DNA of 21,853 nucleotides from an uncultured Lentisphaeria bacterium (GTDB taxonomy: Bacteria; Verrucomicrobiota; Lentisphaeria; Victivallales; Victivallaceae). Numbering within the stretch: position 1 is the stretch's first letter; the number at the start of each line of letters is the position of its first letter. The DNA is taken from NCBI GenBank assembly GCA_937888615.1, contig CALABZ010000014.1, positions 1-21,853 of the forward strand. The letters run 5' to 3'. Under the pieces are notes generated by a model that did not search any database, had not been told where the DNA came from, and saw only the letters and a list, made by a program, of their open reading frames with translations. Below, piece after piece: positions 15,303 through 21,853 of the stretch. The position numbers and the translations under genes were made by a program.

Positions 15303-15782
15303 TCAACCCTTGAGATCCTGCTCGGCGTAGTCGATCACTTCCTTGAATTTGTCCTGGTTGGCGGAATCGGCGTCCACCAGATTTTTGTGGGCTTCGACCA
15401 CGGTTTCAGCCGTCTCGATCATATCCTTGCTCTCCTCGGTCGGGACATTCTCGCCGTCACCGGGAAATTCGCCATCGACGAAATGAAAAAGACTGGTCAG
15501 ACCCAGCCCTTTCAGCAACCCCTGATTATACTCGTTCGCATTGACAATTTCGACCGGGCTGCTGTTTTTCTTGCTTCTCAGCCCCAGCATGGCGAGAATT
15601 CCCATAAAGGTACTGTCCATCGCCACGCAGTCTTTCAGGTCGATCCGGACCAGTCCGTAATCGCCTTCCAGCCCGCGGACAAACGCCCGCAGCGGCATTC
15701 CATACTCGAAATTCGCCCGCCCTATCACTTTGACGGAATACCCTTTCGGCGTACGCATAATTTGCAGATCATTACTGTTCAT
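15303..15782 (-). CDS. STAS domain protein (anti-sigma factor antagonist-like)
   Basis: This 159-residue cytoplasmic protein has a STAS domain over about residues 5-100. LVRIDLKDCVAMDSTFMGIL contains the Asp-Ser-Thr triplet (residues 56-58), where SpoIIAA-type antagonists are phosphorylated. The last 55 or so residues form an acidic helical extension (MIETAETVVEAHKNLVD and on) that is not part of a minimal STAS domain. The start is 4 bases downstream of the alaS stop with AGGATGAGG before the ATG, so the two genes share a transcript. No cognate kinase/anti-sigma factor or PP2C phosphatase is in the window. By family it could control an anti-sigma partner or act as a scaffold; the partner is unknown. 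Confidence 0.8.
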   Translation of the reverse strand: MNSNDLQIMRTPKGYSVKVIGRANFEYGMPLRAFVRGLEGDYGLVRIDLKDCVAMDSTFMGILAMLGLRSKKNSSPVEIVNANEYNQGLLKGLGLTSLFHFVDGEFPGDGENVPTEESKDMIETAETVVEAHKNLVDADSANQDKFKEVIDYAEQDLKG

Positions 15783-15786
15783 AACC

Positions 15787-17568
15787 TCATCCTTGATTTA
15801 CCAGCACAGCCTTGATCCGACGAACGCCGCGGCTGGAACTTTCTTCCTTGGTTATCTTGAAACCACCGAGATCTCCGGTATTGGCAGCGTGCGGACCGCC
15901 GCAGACTTCCTTGCTGAAATCCCCCATCGTATATACTTTGACTTTTTCGCCGTAGCGGTCGCCGAACAGCCCGATGGCCCCTTCGCCCTGGGCGTCCTGA
16001 AACGTCATTTCGCGGCAGTCGATCGGAATCTTCGCCTGAATCGCTTCATTCACCAGCGTCTCAACTTCGGCGATCTCTTCCGGCGTCATCTTGTCGTTAT
16101 AAGAAAAGTCGAACCGCAGACGCTCCGCGGTAATATTCGAACCGCGCTGCGCCACGCCATCTCCCAACACCTTGCGCAATGCCGCCTGCAGCAGGTGGGT
16201 CGCGGTATGAAGCCGCGCGGTCTGCTCCGAATGGTCCGCCAGACCGCCCTTGAACTTCTGTTCGGCCCCCTGGCGCGACAATTCCTGATGCTTCTCGTAT
16301 GCGGCCTGATAACCCGGCAGATCGACTTCGAATCCCCGTTCACGGGCCATTTCCACGGTCAGTTCGATCGGGAATCCATACGTTTCATAGAGGAAAAACG
16401 CGTTCTTGCCGCTGATCACCTTGCGGGCGATGTGGGCGGGGACGCGGCCAATCAGTTTTTCGAACTCGCGGGTTCCGTGTTCCAGCGTCGTATTGAACTG
16501 TTTTTCCTCCACCTGGAGTTCTTCCAGAATCAGGTCGCGACGTTCCTGGAGTTCGGGATAGACATCGCCAAAATTATTGATCACCACCTCGGCCACCAGC
16601 GGCATGAAGTCGCTCAAGCCGAGCTTGCGGCCCTCGCGGATGGCGCGACGGATCAGGCGACGCAATACGTAGCCCTGGTCCACTTTGCCCGGCGTGATGC
16701 CGTCGGCGATGATGAACACCGCGGCCCGGGTGTGGTCGGCGATAATGCGTTCGGAATTGGACCGCTCGGCGGGAGCGGCGTCAAGCCCGCGCAGTTCGTC
16801 CACCTTGTGGAGGAGCGGCTGAAAAATCTCGGTATCGTAACAACTCGCCTTGCCCTGCAGGACGGCGGTTACCCGCTCAACGCCCATGCCGGTATCGACG
16901 TTTTTCCGGGCCATCGGCTCGTAGACGCCATCGGCGTTTTTATTGTACTGCATGAAAACGTCGTTCCAGATTTCGACCCAGAGCTTGTTCTTCGGGTCAA
17001 AAACCTCTGGAGCCTCGCCTTCGCCGGTCCAGTAGAACATTTCGGTATCGGGTCCGCAGGGGCCGGTCTGACCGGCGGGGCCCCACCAGTTGTCGGCTTT
17101 GCCGAGCTTGGCGATGCGCGCCTCGGAAACGCCGAGACTGCGCCAGATGCCGTAGGCTTCCTCGTCGAACGGGCAATTTTCATCCCCGGCGAATACCGTG
17201 AACGCAAGTTTCGTCAGCGGAATCCCCAGCCATTCGGGGCTGGTCAGAAATTCAAAGCTGTATTTGATGGCGTCTTCTTTGAAATAGTCGCCCAACGACC
17301 AGTTGCCCAGCATTTCGAAAAACGTCAGGTGCACGGGATCGCCCACTTCGTCGATATCGCCGGTGCGGATGCACTTCTGGTAATCGCAAAGCCGGGTGCC
17401 AACCGGATGATCGGTGCCAAGCAGGTAAGGGACCAGCGGGTGCATTCCGGCGGTGGTGAACAGACAGGTCGGATCGTTCTCCGGGACCAGCGGCGCGCTC
17501 TTGATTTCGCGATGTCCCTTGGAGACGAAAAATTCAATGTATTTTTTTCTTAATTCGTTTGCTTTCAT
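15787..17568 (-). CDS. alaS: Alanine-tRNA ligase, compact form lacking the C-Ala domain
   Basis: This 593-residue cytoplasmic class II synthetase charges tRNA-Ala and edits Ser/Gly mischarging. It contains the full aminoacylation core (KKYIEFFVSKGH, APLVPENDPTCLFTTAGMHP, FFEMLGNWSLGDYF, the GGP-like WWGPAGQTGPCGPDTE, DTGMGVERV) and the editing domain with zinc ligands HTATH (about 454-458) and CGGPH (about 556-560). It stops right after the editing domain. The C-terminal DHHA1/C-Ala dimerisation part of the usual 870-residue enzyme is missing, as in spirochaete-type short enzymes. I chose ATG 17568 (MKANELRKK) because the promoter at 17599-17627 lies inside any longer frame. The Shine-Dalgarno is weak. 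The STAS gene follows after 4 bases. Confidence 0.93.
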   Translation of the reverse strand: MKANELRKKYIEFFVSKGHREIKSAPLVPENDPTCLFTTAGMHPLVPYLLGTDHPVGTRLCDYQKCIRTGDIDEVGDPVHLTFFEMLGNWSLGDYFKEDAIKYSFEFLTSPEWLGIPLTKLAFTVFAGDENCPFDEEAYGIWRSLGVSEARIAKLGKADNWWGPAGQTGPCGPDTEMFYWTGEGEAPEVFDPKNKLWVEIWNDVFMQYNKNADGVYEPMARKNVDTGMGVERVTAVLQGKASCYDTEIFQPLLHKVDELRGLDAAPAERSNSERIIADHTRAAVFIIADGITPGKVDQGYVLRRLIRRAIREGRKLGLSDFMPLVAEVVINNFGDVYPELQERRDLILEELQVEEKQFNTTLEHGTREFEKLIGRVPAHIARKVISGKNAFFLYETYGFPIELTVEMARERGFEVDLPGYQAAYEKHQELSRQGAEQKFKGGLADHSEQTARLHTATHLLQAALRKVLGDGVAQRGSNITAERLRFDFSYNDKMTPEEIAEVETLVNEAIQAKIPIDCREMTFQDAQGEGAIGLFGDRYGEKVKVYTMGDFSKEVCGGPHAANTGDLGGFKITKEESSSRGVRRIKAVLVNQG

Positions 17569-17598
17569 AAATCTTAAATCTTTCTGGTTTATCTCCGT

Positions 17599-17627
17599 AA
17601 TATAGACCGACAACAGCGCAATGTCAA
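17599..17627 (-). promoter_or_regulatory. Near-consensus sigma-70 promoter of alaS
   Basis: On the minus strand a perfect TTGACA (17627-17622) is followed after exactly 17 bases by TATATT (17604-17599). Transcription would start near 17592, leaving a leader of about 24 bases before the alaS ATG. That is too short for a T-box or other leader riboswitch. This also fixes the alaS start at 17568. Confidence 0.75.
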
Positions 17628-17778
17628 CCCCCGAAACCATGAGGAATCCGCCAAAGTATGATGAAATCATATTCCGCCGCCATCCGCCGCTTCCAACACC
17701 CGCTTTACACCGTCGGAACCCCTTGATTTATAATACGTTTCTGTATCATTAAAGATGAATTTTTACCCTGAAAAATGA

Positions 17779-17806
17779 TTGATGCACTACGAAAACATGT
17801 TATATT
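17779..17806 (+). promoter_or_regulatory. Putative promoter of the cyclase/acetyltransferase operon
   Basis: TTGATG (17779-17784) and TATATT (17801-17806) are 16 bases apart in a strongly AT-rich stretch. An overlapping TATTAT at 17803-17808 would give an 18-base spacer. Transcription would begin near 17814, 28 bases before the ATG at 17842, leaving room for the AAAGGAG at 17826-17832. Confidence 0.45.
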
Positions 17807-17841
17807 ATAAAAAAATAAATCATTCAAAGGAGTCTGTATCC

Positions 17842-18477
17842 ATGCCATTTATCGATCTGACACGGGAAATCACCGCCGAGGCCGCCGGTGTGAAGACACA
17901 GGACGTCCCGCTGAAATCGGCCGCCACCTGTTACACCGGGGTCGTTTACCGTTTCGCCCATGATTCCATGCAGGGTACCTATATCGATTTCCCCGGCCAT
18001 ATCCGGGAAACCGACGACGGGCGGACCGCCGCCGACATCCCGCTCGAGCAACTCTGCCGCGTCCCCGCTTCGGTCATCCATCTGGCCCGGACAAACAACA
18101 GCGGAGCCGTCACCGCCGCCGAGCTGGAACAGGCCTTCGGCGGCGTGCCGTCCACTCCGGCGCTGGTCATCAACGCCCTTGGCGAACGGAATTCGGACGG
18201 CATTGACCAACGCACGGTTTATCTTGATTCAGGCGCGGTCGCGTGGATCATCGGTTCCGGCTGTAAGTTGCTGGTATCGGATATTTACGAGAGCCTGTCG
18301 CTGGACGGCGTATTCCTGAAACTTTTCGCCGCCGGCGTCAGCACCGTATGCGAACCGGCGAACCTGTGGAAACTCCCGGCGCGGACACACCTGACGGTGT
18401 TATTCCCGCGCATACAGGGCGTAACGCAACTCCCGTGCCGGATCATCGCCGAACTGGACGGAACCGATCTATCTTAA
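17842..18477 (+). CDS. Cyclase family protein (kynurenine formamidase-like fold), altered metal motif
   Basis: This 211-residue protein resembles the cyclase/arylformamidase family (PF04199). It shows FIDLTREI near the N terminus, then QGTYIDFPGHIRE (about 44-56), ALVINALGERNSDG, IGSGCKLLVSDIYESL and a late VCEPANLWKLP. The family's catalytic motif is normally HxGTHxDxPxH. Here the second His is Tyr47 and the first ligand position appears to be Met43, while Asp49 and His53 remain. Classical zinc hydrolysis is therefore doubtful. I start at ATG 17842, preceded by AAAGGAG nine bases upstream; an in-frame ATG at 17779 lies inside the promoter. The AAC(3)-TIM fusion gene follows 22 bases later, so the two probably act together. 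Confidence 0.75.
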   Translation: MPFIDLTREITAEAAGVKTQDVPLKSAATCYTGVVYRFAHDSMQGTYIDFPGHIRETDDGRTAADIPLEQLCRVPASVIHLARTNNSGAVTAAELEQAFGGVPSTPALVINALGERNSDGIDQRTVYLDSGAVAWIIGSGCKLLVSDIYESLSLDGVFLKLFAAGVSTVCEPANLWKLPARTHLTVLFPRIQGVTQLPCRIIAELDGTDLS

Positions 18478-18499
18478 TTATTTTATAAGGATCGACATT

Positions 18500-19924
18500 A
18501 TGGATAAAAATGAAATCGCGTCCGGACTTCGAAAGCTCGGCCTGAAAAAAGGCGACGCCGTGCTTCTGCACGGTTCCTTGATCAGCCTCGGCCACGTCGA
18601 GGGCGGCCCCGACGCCGTCATCGACGCTTTTCTGGAAACCATCGGCACCGAAGGCACGCTGCTGGTCCCGGTTTTCGGCGCGCTCGGCATCCTGACCGAA
18701 ACCCTGAAGAAGCGCCCCGGCGCCATTATCAGCCCTTGTCCGCGCGGCACGGTGGCGGCCCTCGGCCAGGCGGCGGAAGAACTTTGCCGCGATCACTGGC
18801 ACGCGGATACCGTTCACGGCACGGATACCCCCTACACCCGTCTCGCCGCGCTCGGCGGCTATATCTGTTTGCTGGGGGTGGATCAGGACCGCAACACCAC
18901 GCTGCATTCAGTAGAGGCACTGCTGGAACTCCCCTATCTCGGCAATTCCACCGCGACGTTCGAAACACCCGGCGGCGACACCGTCACCAAAACCTGGAAA
19001 CGTTACCCCGGTCCGCATCGCGATTTCATCGGGCTTGACCGTCATTTCCGCGAAGCCGGAGCCCTGAAAACCGGGCGCATCGGCAATGCCGAAGTACGGC
19101 TGATCAAATCGCGGGATCTCTTTGACATCGCCCTGGCGTTGGGACGCGCCAATCCGGCGTTCGTGCTGTGCGACAATCCGGCATGTGCCGACTGCGTCCG
19201 TCAGCGTGCCGCCCTTTTCGCCGACCGCATGGAACATGAATCATTCACGCTCTCCGCCTCTTCGCGGCTGGCCGGACGTTATGTCCCGGAAATCGTCGAC
19301 AACCTGAAAGCCGCCGGCATCCGTTTCGTCGAACTCGACTATCTGGAAGGCAAGGCCTGCGCTTTCGCCGCACCGGAGAAACTCCGGGCGGCGGTACAGG
19401 AATTCGAGGATAACGGCATCAGCGTCAGCGCCCTGCGCGCACCGGCGGTCCCGGAAAATATTTCCGAATGGACAGACAAACTCCGCTCCGCCGGTATCCG
19501 CCGCCTGGTTCTGCCGTTGAGCGAAGCCCCCCGGTGCGCGGAACCCATGAAAGCCGCCGGACTGGAAGCCGTCTTTTACAACACCCACCAGAAAACCGAT
19601 ACCGCCGTACGGCTGTTGAAGGAAAGCGCGGGCGCCGCCTGTTTCAACCCGGCAAACTTCGTACTGGCCGGGGAAATGCCGTTCCTCCACTCTTACCGGG
19701 CCGGACGTTTTATCAAAACCATCGCCCAACTCGACTTGAGCGACGGCATCTGGGACGGCGCACCCGCCCGCCTCGCCCGCGGCAATGCCGAAATCAAAGA
19801 ATTGATTTCAATCCTGCGCTGTCATTATTTCGGCGGCTGTTTCTGCCTCGGCGGCGGAAATCTGTTCCCGGGAACACTGAAAGACGCGGTCGGCGACTTC
19901 ACCCGTCTGCTCGACCGCATGTAA
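18500..19924 (+). CDS. Fusion of AAC(3)-type N-acetyltransferase and xylose-isomerase-like TIM barrel
   Basis: This 474-residue protein has two domains. Residues 1-230 match the AAC(3)/FrbF-type acetyltransferase fold: LLHGSLISLGHVEGGPDAV (22-40), GTEGTLLVPVFG, HGTDTPYTRL (106-115) and NTTLHSVEALLELPY (132-146) with the conserved His136 and Glu139. A short cysteine cluster (C224, C229, C232) links to a second domain (about 247-474) that reads like a sugar-phosphate isomerase/epimerase TIM barrel: DNLKAAGIRFVELDYLEG, FEDNGISVSALRAP, FNPANF and a final LDLSDG. Metal ligands of that fold look incomplete (Asn rather than Asp in FNPANF). AAGGA precedes the ATG. Family members in non-clinical genomes often modify metabolites, so a resistance role should not be assumed. 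It likely works with the preceding cyclase-like protein. Confidence 0.78.
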   Translation: MDKNEIASGLRKLGLKKGDAVLLHGSLISLGHVEGGPDAVIDAFLETIGTEGTLLVPVFGALGILTETLKKRPGAIISPCPRGTVAALGQAAEELCRDHWHADTVHGTDTPYTRLAALGGYICLLGVDQDRNTTLHSVEALLELPYLGNSTATFETPGGDTVTKTWKRYPGPHRDFIGLDRHFREAGALKTGRIGNAEVRLIKSRDLFDIALALGRANPAFVLCDNPACADCVRQRAALFADRMEHESFTLSASSRLAGRYVPEIVDNLKAAGIRFVELDYLEGKACAFAAPEKLRAAVQEFEDNGISVSALRAPAVPENISEWTDKLRSAGIRRLVLPLSEAPRCAEPMKAAGLEAVFYNTHQKTDTAVRLLKESAGAACFNPANFVLAGEMPFLHSYRAGRFIKTIAQLDLSDGIWDGAPARLARGNAEIKELISILRCHYFGGCFCLGGGNLFPGTLKDAVGDFTRLLDRM

Positions 19925-19937
19925 TACCGAATTACAT

Positions 19938-21581
19938 TCAACCGGCAATCGCGGCATTGACGCGACGGCGCAGTTCCAGGAGCCACGCGGCCTCCTGCGG
20001 ATAGCGTTTCATGGTGAGCGTATAGTAGAGCCCTTCATGGATCAGGTCCAGCACCGCCTGACGGCCGATTTTCACCTCAAGCAGCCGCAGGGCCCGCAAA
20101 TCCTGAAGCCCTTCAGTGAAAACCTCGTGATGAATGGAATCGATTGGCCCGTCCGGTCCCGGATAAACCGCAAAAGAGTCTCCGCCGGGGAAGCTCCCCC
20201 CCGCGTCGGTCACTTTAAAAGGATCGATATCCTGTTTCAACGAAAACTGGGTGTACCAGAAGTTGTATCCCCACTGCAGGAAACCGGCGAGATCATACAC
20301 GTAGGAAAGCACGCCCATGATCCGACAGCGCGCCGACGGCATCGCAAAAAAGCGGTTCGGCACCTTGTTCCACTGGCTCACGCAGAAATAGGTAAAAAGG
20401 CTCGAAATCCCGCGTTCGCGGAACGGCTCGATGTGATCGTTCGCGGGGATTGGAATTCCCACCACGCCCTTGTCGTAAAAATCAATGCTCGACAGCGCGT
20501 CGATAATCGGAGCGCCGCCGATCAGCGGGCGCAGCAGTTCGGCTCCATAGCGGTACTCCGCCAAATGATCCAGATGAGGTTCGTCGGAAATATGAAAAAA
20601 GATTTTTCCTTCCAGCCCCGCCTGCCGCACCACTTCCAGCAGTTGCGGCATCAACTGTTTCAGGAATTCGGCGTATTCCGGGGAATCGGCGGACACGTGC
20701 CAGCCGAACAGTTTCTCGTCGCGTCCGTCAACATTCACAATAATCTTCGGCGTGAAGCGTGCGCCCCACTGGGTGAACGGATGGGCGAAATCGAAGTATT
20801 CGAAGCCGCATTTACACGCCAGTTCGAACCAGCGTTTCAGCTTCGTGAAGTCAAATTCGTATTGATCCCCCTTGCGGGTGATGTCGAGAAGCTGAATGGT
20901 CGGGCGTTCTCCGCCCTCGGCGGTATCCAGCGGCGGCGTCCAGATCGGCGTCAACAGCATATTGATGCCGTGCCGGGCGGCATTGGCGAAATACTTTTCC
21001 AACAGCGCCCAATGCTCTTCGCTCCAGCATCCGACCTTGTAAAAACTGTAAATGCAGTCACCGTGGAACCACTCGCTGCGGATCAGCCTCTGCGGCGGCA
21101 GCATCGCGTCGATCACCTCGACAGTGAACCTCGCGGTCACGTCCTCACATGCATCCAGCGCTTTGCCGCCGGGTGCGACGGTTTTGATTTTGACCGCGAC
21201 ATCGTATTTGCCGGGTTTGCAGTCGGTGGGAACCGGTACCGACACCCACAGTGCCTGCCATTGTTTTTTGCGCACTACCCAGAGACGATCCTCCAGCGGC
21301 ATCAAGGGGTTCGGATAAAGCCCCGGCGTGGTCCGCAGGAAGTTGTCGTCAAAGCCGTAACTGGGCATCGTACAGGGAACCTGTTCGACCCCGCGAACCC
21401 CGGCTCCTTCAAACGCGCTTTCCAGCCCGACCTCGATCCATTGACGTTCATCAACATGCAAGGCCACTTGAAACGACACGGTTTCGCCCCGCAGGGCACT
21501 GCACCCGCGGCACTCCGACACCCGCAAATCCTCATCACTGAAAATCTTCTCCAGCGAACTCACGGTTTTGAACTTCAACAT
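19938..21581 (-). CDS. GH123-like glycoside hydrolase with DUF4091 domain
   Basis: This 547-residue protein has an N-terminal beta-sandwich (about 1-160: ETVSFQVAL, LWVSVPVPTDCKPGKYDVAV). A TIM-barrel-like middle carries an Asp-Glu pair in FFHISDEPHLD (Asp333, Glu334), as in GH123, where the pair acts in substrate-assisted N-acetylhexosaminidase catalysis. The C-terminal DUF4091 region has GFLQWGYNFWYTQF and FAVYPGPDGPIDSIHHEVFTEGLQDLRAL. No signal peptide is visible, so it would act in the cytoplasm unless exported another way. The substrate may be an N-acetylgalactosamine-type sugar, by family only. The ATG follows the stop of the LacI-type regulator by one base, with AAGGA inside that gene's end. 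It converges with the AAC(3)-TIM gene with only 13 bases between them. Confidence 0.82.
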   Translation of the reverse strand: MLKFKTVSSLEKIFSDEDLRVSECRGCSALRGETVSFQVALHVDERQWIEVGLESAFEGAGVRGVEQVPCTMPSYGFDDNFLRTTPGLYPNPLMPLEDRLWVVRKKQWQALWVSVPVPTDCKPGKYDVAVKIKTVAPGGKALDACEDVTARFTVEVIDAMLPPQRLIRSEWFHGDCIYSFYKVGCWSEEHWALLEKYFANAARHGINMLLTPIWTPPLDTAEGGERPTIQLLDITRKGDQYEFDFTKLKRWFELACKCGFEYFDFAHPFTQWGARFTPKIIVNVDGRDEKLFGWHVSADSPEYAEFLKQLMPQLLEVVRQAGLEGKIFFHISDEPHLDHLAEYRYGAELLRPLIGGAPIIDALSSIDFYDKGVVGIPIPANDHIEPFRERGISSLFTYFCVSQWNKVPNRFFAMPSARCRIMGVLSYVYDLAGFLQWGYNFWYTQFSLKQDIDPFKVTDAGGSFPGGDSFAVYPGPDGPIDSIHHEVFTEGLQDLRALRLLEVKIGRQAVLDLIHEGLYYTLTMKRYPQEAAWLLELRRRVNAAIAG

Positions 21582-21582
21582 A

Positions 21583-21853
21583 TCACAATTCCTTAATTGA
21601 TTCCCTGATCATCAGGTTTGACGGTAAAAATCTGGGCTTTGCCGGTTTGCCGCCGCGAATACCCGCCATCAGCAGTTCCAGCGCCTCCCGGCACATCTTA
21701 TCGACATCGATTCCGACTGTAGTCAGCGGAACCGGGTACAACTCCGAACTCAATACGTTGTCCGCGCCGGTGATCGACACCTGTCCCGGCACCCGGACCC
21801 CTTCCTTGAAACAACATTCCATCATACTTGAATTGGAACTTATGCCCAACTCA
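21583..21853 (-). CDS. LacI/GalR-family transcriptional regulator, C-terminal part
   Basis: The last 89 or so codons of a regulator whose N-terminal DNA-binding domain lies beyond the window edge. The visible part is the periplasmic-binding-protein-like effector domain of LacI/GalR proteins. It has EGVRVPGQVSITGADN (the usual G-x-x-VP-x-x-VSI-x-G-x-D pattern), then PLTTVGIDVDKMCREALELL and a terminal PSNLMIRESI. The gene ends one base before the start of the GH123-like hydrolase, so regulator and enzyme are in one transcript. It most likely senses a sugar released or processed by that enzyme. No operator can be named because the promoter is outside the window. Confidence 0.85.
   Translation of the reverse strand, partial: ELGISSNSSMMECCFKEGVRVPGQVSITGADNVLSSELYPVPLTTVGIDVDKMCREALELLMAGIRGGKPAKPRFLPSNLMIRESIKEL

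Noticed and set aside
15730..17553. Plus-strand open frame of 607 codons opposite alaS and the STAS gene, and a similar one of 519 codons opposite the GH123-like gene
   Set aside because: Both mirror confident minus-strand genes, carry no ribosome site or domain, and show the same shadow composition.
17569..17670. N-terminal extension of alaS by 34 codons
   Set aside because: The extension encodes no family sequence and contains the near-consensus promoter, so the gene starts at ATG 17568.
17779..17841. N-terminal extension of the cyclase-like protein by 21 codons
   Set aside because: The stretch is AT-rich promoter DNA, and the strong AAAGGAG at 17826-17832 serves ATG 17842.
18500..19924. 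Aminoglycoside resistance gene
   Set aside because: The acetyltransferase domain is only distantly like resistance enzymes, is fused to a metabolic TIM barrel and lies in a catabolic context without mobile elements.

Overview
The window reads as chromosomal DNA of a Gram-negative-type heterotroph, GC-rich and densely coded. Several traits fit the PVC superphylum, most likely Lentisphaerota/Victivallales-like, although this is an inference without a marker-gene search. These traits are a compact alanyl-tRNA synthetase, a GH123-like/DUF4091 hydrolase under a LacI-type regulator, a divergent LarA homologue, DUF3047 and DUF4139 proteins, and consensus sigma-70-like promoters with strong Shine-Dalgarno sites. 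No tRNA, rRNA, CRISPR array, insertion sequence or phage gene is visible. No gene-free stretch exceeds 300 bases; the longest are 17569-17841, 15113-15302 and 4308-4460, each described below.

Layout. (1) Positions 1-1956, plus strand: the last codons of the GTPase gene der, then only the C-terminal third of a FecCD-type ABC permease, its intact ATPase and a cobalamin-pathway methyltransferase (cobJ/cbiH). The abrupt der/permease joint is a clear anomaly. (2) Positions 1981-4307, minus strand: a PIN-PhoH ATPase, a DUF523 protein and a flavodoxin-fold iron-sulfur flavoprotein. (3) Positions 4461-5765, plus strand: a membrane-anchored lytic transglycosylase and a DUF3047 exported protein whose signal peptide lies one frame away from its body. 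(4) Positions 5836-7449, minus strand: a secreted DUF4139 protein.

(5) Positions 7545-15112, minus strand: a long run in transcription order DUF2059 protein, LarA homologue, gcvT, gcvH, gcvPA, gcvPB, an 86-residue coiled-coil protein and a short cysteine desulfurase. It supplies the P, H and T proteins of glycine cleavage (the L protein is not here). An internal intrinsic terminator lies between gcvH and gcvPA, and an interleaved inverted-repeat structure lies between gcvT and gcvH. (6) Positions 15303-17568, minus strand: compact alaS from a near-consensus promoter, followed after 4 bases by a STAS-domain protein.

(7) Positions 17842-19924, plus strand: a cyclase-family protein with an altered metal motif and a fusion of an AAC(3)-type acetyltransferase with a xylose-isomerase-like TIM barrel. 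(8) Positions 19938-21853, minus strand: a LacI-family regulator (partial) followed one base later by a GH123-like/DUF4091 hydrolase. Regions 7 and 8 look like an accessory carbohydrate or amino-sugar catabolic neighbourhood.

The best candidates for something undescribed are the cyclase plus AAC(3)-TIM fusion pair, the LarA homologue tied to the glycine cleavage operon with its two internal RNA structures, and the alaS-STAS pair.
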